This document shows, piece after piece, positions 24,638-37,789 of a DNA stretch of 64,000 nucleotides. Source of the DNA: Acanthosepion pharaonis (taxonomy: Eukaryota; Mollusca; Cephalopoda; Sepiida; Sepiidae); NCBI GenBank assembly GCA_903632075.3, contig CAHIKZ030005409.1:330001-394000 (forward strand), read 5' to 3'. Under the pieces are notes generated by a model. It ran no database searches. It was not told the origin of the DNA and worked only from the letters and a program-made list of their open reading frames with translations. A program made the position numbers and the translations under genes. How positions within the stretch are numbered: the first letter of the stretch is position 1; every line of letters starts with the position of its first letter.

Positions 24638-27370
24638 CAAAGTGCCCAAAGAATATAAAAGGGAGGCAATACTAGAAATTTGCATAACAGCGAATCTTTT
24701 AAGAGTAAAGACCCTAAAAAAATTTCACATTAACGAAATTAAGCCGGTGTTATAAATGTATTTTATTGGAATTGTATCTCATAAGCACCGTTCTAACCAT
24801 TGTTGCTGTTAAAATAGTTCTTTCTTTACAGCTACCAGTCATTAATTTTTAGTGTTTTTGGTAATCAAATATAAAAAATATAAAGTCAAAATATAATTTC
24901 AGCATCCAAATTAATGGAAATTTGAAAAACAAAAGCTAAACAAAATTTTATGAAATCAACAATTCTTACCTAAATTTAAAATCATTTATCTTTTTATATG
25001 CAACGCCTTTCAGTCCTTTAATATAAGTTAAACGGTACACCAAGTATCCATGAATGATTAAATTGGCGGATTTTAAATACTTTTCTTCGTGCTTGCATGT
25101 CATTTACTGTTTGATTGTATGTTTTGTCTAGTCATATTGACTAAAAGAGTCATAATAAACACTGAAATTTTATTTTCCTACCATTTGAATTCACCTATCA
25201 CAAGTTTAACTAAATTGTTGTATTAGTTGATTTGATAAGAAAACTTTGAATAAATAGAAACAATGTTTTTCGAATCCCAGCAAATATATATCATCACCTT
25301 CTTTGAATGCACAGCGATTTTTGTAATGGTTCGCGGTGGGTCATTTCGCTTTTCCTAGGATCGTTTTTTGCAACACATTATTATAAACAATCCATTTTCA
25401 TCCCTGGTGATGGTGCTTTTGAAAAACGCTTTGTAATGATTGAAAGAATCACAGTAGTAAATACAGTTTATTATTATTTTTTTTCCATTAAAATGTCAGT
25501 CACTCAAATATCGTAGCAGTTCGTGTATCTAAGTGATTTCAGCGCTCATATGAGATATATGGTGCATCCCTGCGATGTCCCGTGTCGTGTGTCCTTGATT
25601 ATTTTTAATCAGCATTTTGATTTAGTCATCATCATCAACGACTGCAGAGCTGTTAGAACCGTTTCAGATTTCCGGATGTTTGGGGCTAATATCGTATACA
25701 GTAAACTTATAGGTCTCTTCATCAGCGTCAATGTTGTTTTCAAAATGAATGTAGAGAATTAGAAAAGAAATTGGATAAGACATTCTGGAGGTCACAATCC
25801 GGAAGCATTATGTTAAAGACTTTATTCATGCAAAGCAATTCTCTTTCAAATTCTGCAAAGCTGATTATTGCTTATCTTGTAAAAAACGGATACAGTGACA
25901 CCAAATTAATGATATGGCTCTTACCCTCTCCAGGTATTAATTTAAAAGAAAACTTGTGGTCATAAAAATAAATATATAAACAACAAAAAGCAATACTAAA
26001 TAAGAGAAACTACTGCAAGAAATGTTAAAAGTCGAAAGTGTAGAACAAAAATATTCATTGTTCATTTTTTAAAAACACTAAAGGTTATAGAATATCAAAA
26101 AACCTCTATTGGTAAATCATAAAGTAGTAATTAATCCAGGTATATGTGATATTGGTTTAATCAAATATTTTGCATTCTATATATTTAAGATTTCTTTATA
26201 AATAATTATACATATTGCATTTACTTGTATTACATAATAAAACCTGATCCCCCTCAAAACGAGTTATCATCCTGAATATACATATATATCCTGAAAGTCA
26301 ATTATATCGGTTAATATATATTAATATATAGTAATATGTATTAATATATGTTAATAATATAAGTTAATGAAAGCATTGACTTTGTAAAAACTTACATAGT
26401 GTGTAATCTGCTATTTAAATTTGTATTCCAATGTGAAATTGTACTTTCTGTGCTATATTTTAGACTGCATTTTAGGAGTAAGAAAGTGATGTTGAGTATT
26501 ATATTTATTAAAAACCAACACGACTAGATTTAACTCCAACCATATGAAAGACACGTTATTGTCTTTAGCATTTTTGTTTATCTTCACTAACAACAATGAC
26601 TAAGAATAATATATCTATATTAAGGAAAATATTTTTGAAAATTTACACAAATATTTATCCAAACATATCTTTCAAAAATGCTTTTGAAGAAATCAGCGAG
26701 AGAAATTTTAGGAAATTCAAGTTTTAATTATCTATTCAACGATTACATTTTAAAAATAATGTAATTCAGTTTTTTAGATATAATATTTGAAGTCTAAAAA
26801 TTATTTGAATTGTTGACAAATGTGTGGCTACGACTCTCACTGTATTCTGATCTTTGGTTTTCAGGTATTTGTAGCTGCCAATAAGAAATATGATTAATTG
26901 TGCTTGTTTTAGAAATCACAGTGCTAAATGGAACACTATACAATCTTTGACGATGTAATATGTAGATGCACATGACCAGACATGCACCAACGAAGCTATT
27001 CATGACAAAACTATTTCAAATATTGAGAAAGAAAAATTGTTTAATTTCAGTTCATATTAACTGCAAATAAAATATATTTTCTTAAAAGAAATCTTTTTTT
27101 TTCAATTAAATTTTGGCTGTACTGGATTTTATAGTGTAACCTGGCTACTTTGAGATCTTTATTATTATATGAAGTAAGAACTGATTATTTCTATGGGGAA
27201 CTGATAAAAATTCTTACCAACGTAATAATTCTTAATTTATGATCATATTACTTTTATAATACATTACAATAATTTAATATGTGGTCTATAATCTTACGTT
27301 CAATGTATAATCACTTTCAATTCGGTTGACTCTTTAAAATGAAACGTAAACAGTATTAAAATACACCTTT
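24638..27370. other. Gene-free AT-rich stretch
   Basis: I see no gene. 26300-26365 is low-complexity TTAATATA sequence. The three consecutive plus-strand frames at 25307-25965 show no family resemblance, and I treat them as chance. Confidence 0.4.
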
Positions 27371-27460
27371 AAGTGGCGAATCTAGATGCGTCGTCAGTGT
27401 TGTTGCTTCCATGTCACTAGAAGTTTCGGGTCTAATTAAACAATGGGTGACCCGACCAAA
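27371..27460 (+). repeat. Possible tRNA-derived SINE head
   Basis: CAGTGTTGTTGCTTCCATGT and GTTTCGGGTCTAATTA are spaced roughly like a tRNA anticodon arm and T arm. Only the B-box-like part is reasonable, so the call is weak. Confidence 0.3.
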
Positions 27461-27649
27461 TATGATCAGTATTCGGCCCGCACCCAGAATAAAATTTGCT
27501 ACTATGTTTAGGACGTGCATTATATAAGTTCACCCCCAAAAAAAAAGGCAACTAATCACTTGGGATATTCGATGTTATAGATTGGGTATGCTTGGTTGTA
27601 CTGATCTTCCTACATGCGGCCAAGACAGGGTGTCTTTTAGAAAAAGAAA

Positions 27650-27652
<3 letters not shown>

Positions 27653-27711
<59 letters not shown>
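27653..27711. repeat. (TA)n
   Basis: A pure run. Confidence 0.97.
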
Positions 27712-27712
<1 letters not shown>

Positions 27713-27945
27713 GCATTAATAAAATAAAAACGATTTATTATATTGGCTCTTCTTACGACATTTCTTTATTATATCTTATTTGTTTGGTCTTTCTCTTTTA
27801 ATAACTTTCCTTTTGATTCTTATTTTTTTCTTAACTACACTTAACAAAATGTTTACAATAGAGTGATGAAAATGACAGACTATTTACAAAAAGAAAACTC
27901 CTAAAATGCGGTATGAATAATTTGGGATATTGGTACTCTAATAAA

Positions 27946-28260
27946 TTCCGTTAAAAACGAAGAGAAATAGCATTTAACTAAAATTGCTTAAAAATACATT
28001 AATCTAGATATTTACATGTTAAATACTAGTTAAAAAAATACATAATAACGTGTAAATTTTAGTTAAAATAGGTTACTCTCAAAAAATTATCCTTAACGGA
28101 AGAAATTCGTTTAAAAACTAATAGAAATAACATATAACTAAAATTGCTCAAAATAAATTAATCAAGCTATTTATTTACATATTGAATAATAGTTAAATGA
28201 AAAAATAGCGTGTAAATTTAGTTAAAATAAGTTACTCCTAAAAAAAGTTATCCTTAAAGG
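27946..28260 (+). repeat. Two-unit tandem repeat, period about 157 bp
   Basis: The first unit (27946-28100) and second unit (28101-28260) share, in order, AACTAAAATTGCT, the TTTACAT region, TAGTTAAA, GCGTGTAAAT or ACGTGTAAAT, GTTAAAATA, GTTACTC and TTATCCTTAA. Divergence is about 10-15 percent by eye. Confidence 0.8.
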
Positions 28261-28550
28261 AAACCGATTGAAAAAACGAAAACGAAAAATGGGTAATTAC
28301 GAAAAAAAAAAAATTAAAATTGCGAGTAAAGAAAAGGAAAGATTACGTGTAAGAATATTTTTTTGTAATAAAATAAATCTACTGGAAAGACCAGTAAAAC
28401 CGCAAAAATGAAGTCGTTGAATATGCGACTGAATGTAACTCGAAGAAGTTGTTTCTCTGAAGCTTCTCGTCATCTATATATACAATTTTAACATACATAT
28501 ATACAAATCTATATACTATTTTAAGTTTTAACAGTATTTAGTGTTGGTAT

Positions 28551-30800
28551 TTACGACGTATGTTCATCTGCACTGGGAACGTTCGTAGTTATAGTAATTT
28601 TGGGCCACTCATTAGCCCTATTTATCCACAACCACCTGGTGGCCTTTTCGACGGACTCCAGGATCATTTGAATCGCCCGCCTTCTTTTTTGTCCAGTTAT
28701 CTCTAGGCTAGTAAGGGCTCGTATCACTGATTGTCCGGCGAACCCCCTACAGCTGATCTCGACCGGGAAACAATGAGTACGCCATCCTTTAGTCCTGCAA
28801 TCGTTTAAGAGTCCTTCATATTTACTATACATTCTCTCAAATGCCTCTTAGATATGCTCCTCCCATGGGACAGTTAACTCCAGCAAAATAATCTGTTTCG
28901 TGGCGTTCGAATAAATTATTATATCTGGATGGAGTTTGGAGGACGATATATGTGTAAGGAATTTCAATTGTTTCCCGAGATCGACTCGCATCTGCCAATC
29001 CGACGCGGACGATAAAAGTGAATGGGATCCTGCAACCTTCTTACTCGGCTTTGCACCTGCTTTAACGAAGCGGATAGCTCTTCTTTTTGGGATGAGTTTA
29101 TTGCTCTGCAAAGCTTCAGCAATAGTGAGCGCTGTCGCCTCTAAAAACCTTGTCAGACGCCACCGATACCGCCCGTCTGCCAGAGCAGTTCTGCCCCGCT
29201 CAAATATGTGTTGCAGTGATCCCCTCCCCGAGCACAAGGGGCACTTTGGTGAATCTATTTTCCCCCATAAGTGTAGGTTGGTCGCGCTTGGTACACCATC
29301 TGAACCAGGAATCTAGATCGGCTGAAGTCGGTATTCCAAAGATCTGATCACGACACTTTTCGCCGATCTACACCATCCCACCTGGTTCACGCACCCTGGT
29401 GGCTATAACCTGCCATTTTTGTCATCCGCTTTTCCTCCATCCCCACTCTTACTTCGTCCTGTATCAGGTGTTGATGCTCCTTCATGGTGATTTTTCCGAA
29501 TCTGTAGGAAGGAATCAGTCCCAAGCCTGCTCTTCCCTGTGCGACTGAACCCACTATTGCTTTTATCCTCAGGTTCCACCTTTTTGTACCGCTGTATCTA
29601 TAAAGCTATTTTTTTTTGCAGAAAAGCTGATAGCCGTCGGGAGATCACACTAAAAAAATATTTTTCTTTCTGTACTCAGTAACGAGATACTTCGAAACTG
29701 CTCGATATTTCTTGAGTTCTCTTCTTTTGTGGTTCAAACACCTTCTGAGTATCGCTATTGTTCTGCAACTTTACCTCGCTGCAAAATAACTTTAATGATC
29801 TTCCATAATTTCATGAGAAGACCTGGGCAACGCTTGTACACGGAGTAAGGCACGCCACTCGGACCTGGCGATGAAGCTGATCTAGCTGCCATTACTATCT
29901 GTTTGACTTTACTCAAACTTAGCACCCTCGTGTCGAACTCAACTTCTTGGGGGTTGGGTTTAATGAAGCGATCATTAAATCCTAATTCCTCATTCCTTCT
30001 TGGGTCCCTAAAAGAGATCTTCAAAAAGGCATCCACCCTGTCTTTTGGGCATACTCACCTGTCGCTCCTCTTATCTCCCAGAAGTCTTCTGGCGAAACCA
30101 AACAGGTGTGAGATAAACGAAGCCCTTTTCCTGGCCCGCTCTTTCCTACGGCGACGATGTCCTTCTATTTTTGGCATGTTTTTCCGTTTTCCGTCTTAAA
30201 ATATCTCTCAGTTCGGAAAGGGCTGGTCGCTCCTCTTCACAAGCGGCCTTAAATTGTTTCTTGAGGGATCATAATTCCTGCCTTACTTCTCTTATCCTTC
30301 CTTCGCACCTATTCTGAGTGTAGACTTTATTTCTCGTTTTATCAATATGGCCGAAACGCTCTGATCCGTAGCTGACAATGAATTTACTCATAGGTTGAAG
30401 TCGTCGGTTTATGTTACCTGCAGACGTACCTTGGATTATAATGCATACGTCTTCATCAAAATCGCACCAAGCTTTCTTGTTGCTTGCTGGGGTCCATTTA
30501 ATCTGCTTAGAGACTATTCTGTCCGGCAAGGTCTAAGTCCACACTGGGTGATGCTGGGCGCTGTGGTTTGTCACCGAAACCTGCTCCATCTCCGCCTTAC
30601 TTGGTGTAACACCTATGCGTTGTGTGTTCTCAGCCACTACTGCAGATTTCATCTCGGCCTGGTGTATTTTTAGGCCACGCTGAGTTTTCCACGTTTTTAC
30701 ATTGAGTCAGAAGTCCTTTGGGTGTTTGCTGTGGTCGTAACCGTTGTATCCGTCCTACCGGGGATCTCATGTTCCCCCTCACTTCATCCACACCATTTGC
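28551..30800 (-). pseudogene. R2/NeSL-like LINE: zinc-finger remnant, partial RT, restriction-like endonuclease
   Basis: Read from high to low coordinates. Near 30690-30550 an N-terminal remnant (TQRGLKIHQAEMKS, as in the fused zinc-finger region of the family). 30529-30269: IKWTPASNKKAWCDFDEDV and YGSERFGHI. 30260-30050: linker with two stops. 30036-29755: RT start (ARSASSPGPSGVPYSVYKRCP). 29750-29240: broken, with IEQFRSISLLSTERKIF and GRAGLGLIPSY, and no YADD box, so the RT palm is deleted. 29237-28851: CSGRGSLQHIFERGRTAL (zinc knuckle with its last Cys lost) and the nuclease motif HPDIIIYSNATKQIILLELTVPWEE. 28832-28551: CRGFAGQSVIRAL. Only one stop (TAA at 28848) breaks the last two pieces. 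The PD...E motif is that of a restriction-like endonuclease, which marks the R2/R4/NeSL group. Confidence 0.85.
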
Positions 30801-30867
30801 AGCAAGTGTATAAATTAATCTAACGTATGAATTCCTTCGCTTGTCTATTTATGAATCTATATAAGCG

Positions 30868-30869
<2 letters not shown>

Positions 30870-30927
<58 letters not shown>
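30870..30927. repeat. (TA)n
   Basis: A pure run. Confidence 0.97.
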
Positions 30928-30929
<2 letters not shown>

Positions 30930-30994
30930 ATTTTGTAGAATTTGTAAATAAACCGCATCAATAATGTCTATTCGATGGATGATGGATTTCGTTT

Positions 30995-31185
30995 TCAAAA
31001 GTAGGGTTCGTTACATTCGCGCAAATATCCTTAGGAAAGGTATGTATCCATCTCTTCTCCCCCTAACTATGGGTAGAATAGCAGAACAGACTAGATCCTA
31101 TAGCCTTGGCTAGAAACCAGTCTACCGCAGAAAGAATCGTCAACCTACTCCGGGAAAATCCTATTCCTAGTCAGTCATGAAACAA
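30995..31185 (+). repeat. SINE-like repeat, copy 1
   Basis: It shares with 43115-43300 the block AAAGG-TATGTATCCATCTCTTC, C-runs, and AACTATGGGTAGAATAGCAG. It shares with 59640-59870 (reverse) the part CTATAGCCTTGG. A GGGTTCGTTACATTC stretch at 31004 resembles a B box. Three copies with the same body support one SINE family. Confidence 0.6.
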
Positions 31186-31289
31186 AAGACCACATGATTG
31201 CCTAAGTATGTATCACGCATGGCACTTAAACTGATTAACTGAATATTTGTGTGAAATTGCAAAGAGAACAATTTTATAATATTATTAAT

Positions 31290-31370
31290 AATTGTTACAA
31301 CAATTACAACATTTCGGCTGTTGTATTTTTTGGCCTTTATTAGGTGTCTGTTGTATTCATTAATCTGGTA
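31290..31370 (-). repeat. Decayed PLE end
   Basis: On the minus strand the sequence reads AATAAAGGCC, a spacer, ACAACAGCCGAAATGTTGTAA. It corresponds to the stem II and GAAA part of the PLE-A arm; the CUGANGA box is lost. Confidence 0.55.
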
Positions 31371-31984
31371 ATTTTGAAACGAATCTTATGCAACTGACAG
31401 AATTGTAGTCTCTTAAATGAGTACTTTTTTATTAATCAAATTGTCATTACAGAACAAAAGACGAGTGAAGTGATTGCTAAGCCCTTTTTTTTTGTTTTTG
31501 TTTTTTTGGCTGGGTGACACTTATTAAATAAAATTTTCTCATTCCATCCTGGGTTTTCTTCTTGATAAGTATTTATACTTTTATTTCCGAGAAATGCTTG
31601 AAATATAAGACTGAACACAACGACTTTATGATATTATCGGTTATCATCGGAAAGTATAAAACAATGCAACAACGTAATAGCACGATTTATTCTAAAAATA
31701 TAGAGACGAGTCTCTTTTAAATGCAACTTTAATTAAACTGTCACTCTTATCATCCTGTATCATAGCAGAAGTGTTACACATCGCATTTTTTATTGAACCT
31801 CATGGACAAAAAAATCTACTGGGGGTCATGTGTTCATTACATGGATCAAGTAGCGAAAGTAACATTAGTGGAAAAGTAAAAACAACACCACAAGAATGAA
31901 TTAACTGACGAGTTATTTCCCCTGGCTTGAGTGAAAACTGTCTATTGTTTGAATAAAGTGCTCAGTTCGAAAGAAGGTTACCGA
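31371..31984. other. Unassigned stretch between PLE ends
   Basis: AT-rich; I recognise no PLE coding. The minus-strand frame 31436-31618 is probably chance. Confidence 0.35.
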
Positions 31985-32075
31985 ATACGTAAGGCTTCTG
32001 ACGAAGGCTAAAAGGTACAATATCCGAAACGCTGTGATTATAAAATCCATGATAAGACTACTAGTCAGATTAGGT
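31985..32075 (+). ncRNA. PLE end with hammerhead-like core
   Basis: CTGACGA (31998-32004) fits CUGANGA exactly. Then come AGGC, a loop with the shared GTACAA word, and GAAAC (32026-32030), followed by GCTGTGAT as in the PLE-A arm. The stem II pairing has decayed (AGG with ATCC). Confidence 0.5.
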
Positions 32076-32350
32076 TAATGTATGATAATGATAATTCCTT
32101 ATCTTAGAAAGTAGGGCGTTGGATAAATTAAATGATCCTTTTTAAAACCAGCAACCATCAGGTTTAATAGTGCAATATTTTAACTGGCAGCAATTTGGCT
32201 TATCAGTAGTTTAGACAGATTTATATTACTGCTATAGTCTCGAGTTTAGAGTAATATTTTCATTGCACATTTTAAAAAAATCTTGTAAAATATGCTACAA
32301 CAAATACCTAAAACTAAAACTAATGTGCAAGAAACGAATTCTCTCTTTTT

Positions 32351-32351
<1 letters not shown>

Positions 32352-32403
<52 letters not shown>
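32352..32403 (+). repeat. (CA)n
   Basis: A pure run. Confidence 0.97.
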
Positions 32404-32407
<4 letters not shown>

Positions 32408-33562
32408 ACATGCTTAATTACTTCCGGAATAGCGTAGAGAAAATTTTTGTTTTTGCATCTTTTACAGAGAACCCCAGTCATCGAGAAGGCTTCCTAGGAA
32501 AACTTATGTTCTGCCAGGACCATTTTCTGTGCTCTTTTCTTTTTAGAGAGAACTGGCGCCATTGCAATATATTATTTTAATCTGAATGTATTAATTTCTT
32601 TAATTATTTTCTAATATTTTTGTGCATGTGTTTGCTGCTTTTTAACAGCTGAAACAACAACCTGCAAAGGAAGATTTTTACAAAACCTTTTAGCACATAG
32701 TCAGGGTTTTGCTTTCATCAGAAAAGCAGAAATATTTTTTATAAGAGAAAATATGGTTTGTATTTCCAGAAAAGTGGTTCCGATAGATTAACTAGTCATA
32801 AAAGACGTGAAAAAATACAATAAAATGAGATGAACGTGATGCTAGCAATAGGCATTTTTAGAGGCCAAGATATCGATAATGAAACGGCAGAAAATTGAGA
32901 AAATAATCATGAAAGCTATGATTCAGATGAATATGAATTTGAAATGTGATAAAACAAAAGGACCATTTAAGTGTCCAAGAAAAGATAGTGAAGAAGTAAT
33001 ACAATAATCTAAGGAAAATTATCAAACAGAAATTTCCAAGAGACAAAGAAGAGGAGACACTTTCGAGCAATTGTCGATCGGTGTCATGTTTTTTTTAAGG
33101 ATTTGTAGGTGTCATGTTTTTAAGTATTGCGTCTTCACGCGTGAGTTATAGTGTCATTTTTGGGATTTTTTTTATTTATTATTTGTTGTATAATATATTC
33201 AGCATGTTTGGTCCTGAACTGAATGAAACTTTATCGATCTTGGGTTGTTTGTTTTTTTATGGTTAAGTCTTCGAGTATTTCTATTCCGTTTTTACAGTTT
33301 ATGTGGTGTAGCATTTTTATATTACTGATAAAGTAGAATTAATAGGAGAATACATAGTTAAACTGAATTTGTGTAAAACTATTATTTAATGTAATAACGT
33401 TAGTTTCTTGTTTTTGTAGTGAATGATGCGTTTAATTTTTATCGATGAATTAGGTTTCTAATAATTTTAGTGTTTAGTTTGTAGTTATGTACTTTGCTAT
33501 TGTAGAATAGTTGAATGTTGACTTTTGTGTTATTTATAATAGTGGTTAGTTTGAATATTTTA

Positions 33563-33565
<3 letters not shown>
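32404..33565. other. Gene-free stretch
   Basis: No recognisable feature. 33090-33540 is T-rich on the plus strand. Confidence 0.4.

Positions 33566-33647
<82 letters not shown>
33566..33647 (+). repeat. Compound microsatellite (CA)n(TA)n
   Basis: CA to 33611, then TA. Confidence 0.97.
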
Positions 33648-33650
<3 letters not shown>

Positions 33651-34085
33651 TGTAACTAAATAATAAATCGAACAAGCATAAAAGTCGTGTTGTAAGTTTA
33701 ATGTGACTTTGATAAGAGCAAATATTATTTTGCCTCTTCTAGAATTATTAGAATTCAGCCCTTTCAAAATATTTTACCACAAAACGCTCAATAATTTCGC
33801 TATATAAAAAGTGCCTTACTAAATTAGCACACAACTAAATTACACAAATAGATCAACTCGAACATACAAGTGAATTCACATATGAAAAAGGAACAATACT
33901 TTTTCTTGATATTCTGTTCGAACATAGGCTAAGATTAAGCGTCTACTGTACATCGATTAATAGATATGACTCCATACTCCGAGGGAACAAAATTTATAAA
34001 ATAATTTCTTTGAATCAAGGCAATAAAGCCAATAAGACACATGGGTTATTGAGTGTGAGAGAATGTGTGAAAAACAATATTGAGG
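33648..34085. other. Unassigned stretch
   Basis: No clear coding. It might include the 3' tail of the minus-strand LINE next to it. Confidence 0.35.
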
Positions 34086-35990
34086 TCAGAGAACAATAAA
34101 AGAACAGGAATCAAGAAAACAGAAGAGAATGATCAACATTACATTTACATTTTTGAAGATTAAAGTTGACTGTGAAGGAAGAAGCCGGAAGAGAGTTCCA
34201 CAAATTAAATTCATAAAGTCTAGGAAGCATAGAAGCAAAAAAGCCAATAAGAATTCATCGGTAAAAGTACCATGAAAATGTTTACAGAAAAGGCACAGGG
34301 AAGCTACGTTACGGGGGTGGGGAAGTAACTGAAGCCGAGATATCAGATCAGGTCCAATAACATTGCAATTTATTCTTTGTATTTTATCAAGAATCTCTAA
34401 ATACAACGTAGAAACCCCAGGCCAGATGTGGCAGAAATATTCAGAGCATGGCGAGAAAAATTGTTTAGTATGACACGCTGAATCAGTTTTCATAGCAATT
34501 GTTTCAATATAATTTTCTCATTTCATGTTTGCGGAAACAGTTAGCACGAGAAGGTGCAATGAGTCGCTCTCCTGAACGTTAGCATCAGCCAAGGATGGAA
34601 GGCAAAAAGAGTAATCTCATACGATTAAAAGAGAGTAGTTTCGTTTTGGAGGCGTTAAAATTTTTTAAAAAAGCCATTCCTTGACCCAGTTAACAACAGA
34701 TGGTAACTCATTTTTAAGATCAGCTGTCATTTTGACCTTATTGAAGTGATCAGACTAGCTAATAAGACAGAGGTAAATCAGCATAGGTACCTAGTTGAGA
34801 ACTGATGACAACAGGAAGATAGTTGATGAAAATTAAGAACAACGCAGATCCAAGGATAAAGTCCCGAGGGAGATCTGAATTAATTCAAAAAGATCTTAGG
34901 ACAAAGACCGTTCAAGATAAATTTTCTTTCGCGATTTGATAAGAAATACCATAACCTTTGAACTTGTGAAGAAGAAAAGTATGTCAAACCCTGTCAAATG
35001 CCTTCGAGATAACCAAAGCAACAGCCCAAGCTTCACCATTCTTATCTAAAGCTTGATAGACTCTTTCAGCAATAATCATTAATACATCAGTTGTTAACTT
35101 AGAGAAGTGAAAGCCATATTGCTTATCCGAAAGAATCCCTTGAGATATAAGATGTTTAATTAATTCAGAGTTGATTAGAGCCTCTAGTATTTTTACCAAA
35201 AAGAGGTAGAAGGCTAATACGCCGATAGCTAGAAGGATCAGTCGCTTCACCTGAGTTCTTAAAGACTGGTTCTACAGAAAATGATTTCCAATAAGCAGGA
35301 AATCAAGAAGTAAGGCAGTTATTGTAGCATTTAGAGAGAACAGGAACCTTTTTTTTTATGGACTATTGTTGGAATGCGATCAAGTCCACATACTTTGTAG
35401 GGACCCAGTTTAGAGATGATAGCAGAAAACATGGACGGAGTTATATGCATATCACTCAACAGAGACTCAGTTCTAAGTGGAAAGTCAGATAATGATACTC
35501 CAGATGAGTCAAGATTAGAATTTGAAGAGAATTTATGTCTGCTTTAACAGCAGAGGATGTTAGCATCTTGAATTAAGTGAAGAGAGGAGGAATAGAAGAC
35601 TTCTTGCTTAACACACCATTGCAGAGCTGCCAGTAGTCACCCGATCCAAACTTGTTAGAGGCTATACTGCCTTTATCTATTAGCAAAGACACGTTTACAA
35701 TTATTGCAAGCAAACACAAAAAGGCGTACGTTGTCTTCAGAATTTGTACAGCCGGAAAAAGTGATTCCTGTGTGCTATAGCGGCTGAACAGGTCGATGTG
35801 AAGCTAGGAGAAGAAATGTTTCTAGTATCGTGTAAGATCTCTTTTAGTTCGGCGAAGTTCAGTAGCTTGTCATGGCATCGATTCCACAAGTATCCAGAAG
35901 ATATCTGAAGAGATGTGGTGCCATCTCGTCTTAATAGGTCCCTGATATTTTTAGATGGCGGATTTTGTGTGCGAATAGAATGTTCCATAA
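34086..35990 (-). pseudogene. Jockey-like LINE, linker to RT C-terminus
   Basis: Read from high to low: 35988-35737 (GYLWNRCHDKLLNF, LKEILHDTRNISSP, STCSAAIAHRNHFFRLYKF), about 35540-35420 (NSNLDSSGVSLSDFPLRTE, KLGPYKVCGLDRIP), 35250-34984 (SELIKHLISQGILSDKQYGFHFS, then VALVISKAFDRV), and 34493-34330 near the C-terminus (CHIWPGVSTLYLEILDKIQR, PRNVASLCLFCKHFHG). The motif A catalytic Asp is Val here (family LDISKAFDRV). The segment with the YADD box between 34980 and 34490 is not readable. It belongs to the same family as 2938-3870, opposite orientation. Frameshifts and stops rule out function. Confidence 0.85.
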
Positions 35991-37789
35991 CATTTCATGA
36001 TTGATAGGGCTCAATTGAAAACAGGCATGAAACAGAGCAACATCAAAGTAACCGATCAAGGACATGTTTAGGTAGACTCAACCCATACTAGGTGGACACA
36101 CTCCACTCCTTTGTGAAACCGCTATCAAACTGTATTGTGCATTGCTTATAACTGACATCCATAATCTCGAAACAATTGGAACCGTGACTTATCGGATCAC
36201 GAAAACGTTTTCAGTTTTCTATTTAGCGAAGTCACTAGTCAAAATTTTATTGATAATATTTTTCTAAACCTAAAAGTCAATCATTGAACCCGAAATCTCA
36301 ACCTAAAATCAATCAATTTTCTCTTTACAAGGATAGTTGCTTGATGTGCAAAACATACGGGACTGTAGTGTGCAATGGCATCGGCGTAGTATATTCTGAA
36401 TTGACGGAATCGTAATCTGATAGATTTGAGTAAATTGTTTCATGTTTATCATTGAAGTGACTGGAACGACATTACCAGATGTTATCTTTGTGTATCCGAT
36501 AATTAAAATAACCTATTTATTGACCTTTAATAAACCTTTTCAGAAATAATATTTTATGAGGAAATAAAATATGTAAAGCGATTGTGTCTGTGTATTATTT
36601 TGATTGATTTATGATTTAAATTTGCGTAAAACGTTTCGTTTTACATAAAAAAGAATTGGTTGTAATAAAATTAAATAAAGGTTTTCACAAAGTTAATTGA
36701 AGTAGCACTAAAAGAAGGAATTTGAATTTATGACAGAAAATATGTCGGTTACGAAAGTGTCGGAGAAGATTATAAACATTTTGGAAAATCCCGAAGAGCT
36801 TTTAATTCAATCGCACACTTAAGACATTGTATCCTTATCTTCAATATATTTTTTGCAGGAAACTTGCTTTGCATCTTTGTACTTTGTAGAATGAAAATGT
36901 TTCTTTATGTTCTCTTGACTTCATCAGGGGAAATTTCCATTAAACAAGAAAATTGTATAATACAAAGGAATAGGAAAAGAGACTAGATAATTAACTGGAT
37001 TCTGAATAATATTTTCACTTACTGGTTACCATTGAAAAAAATGACTTAAGTACGTCATAGTAAAGAAAGTATTCCTATCTGTGAATTCGATGTTAAACTG
37101 ACCAACTGAGTTTCCTTAACACCGACTCATTTGTTTCATACGATACTATCTTGTCGCCGAATGAAATCAATTTTCCATTGAAAAGAGTAAATAGTACACT
37201 CATTTATCATTGTCTTTTCACAAAATGAGCTTTTATTAATTTCCAATGAAAGTTTGAAATTATCATTAAATTTACTATTTGTCTCGCACGAAATCAAGCA
37301 AGTATTATACAAATATAGAATGTGTCGAAAAAAAACATAACTCATTCTGAGAGGAATTTGTAGAAAAAGCTATAGGAAGTGCAAATAAATAAAATATAAA
37401 AAATGAAAAAAGGAAATCAAGTTCAATCAAGAGGAAGTCGGCACTTATGATGTGGCAGCAATAATAAGAAACCTCGGCTAAATTTAAAAAAGTCAAAGAA
37501 AAAAAGTGCTTTATTAGCTGAAGATGACTCATAAGCTAGAAAGTAAGTAAAATGCCACCTGAAGAAAACTAGATGAAAATAGTGAAAAAAAGAAAGAAAA
37601 AAGCACTGAATAATAATTTACTTCTCATATTGTGCCAATTTAACTCGGTATTGTCTAAGCTAAAATAGATGTTAAGAAAATAAATCTATGAAACCAGTTA
37701 ATTGATTGATGTGCATTATTATGTTTTGCTACTTAATATCCTGACTCATCTGTTCTCAAAACATCTTTTCTCATATTATGTCTATGACA
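35991..37789. other. Gene-free stretch
   Basis: AT-rich with only short chance frames; no feature recognised. Confidence 0.4.
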
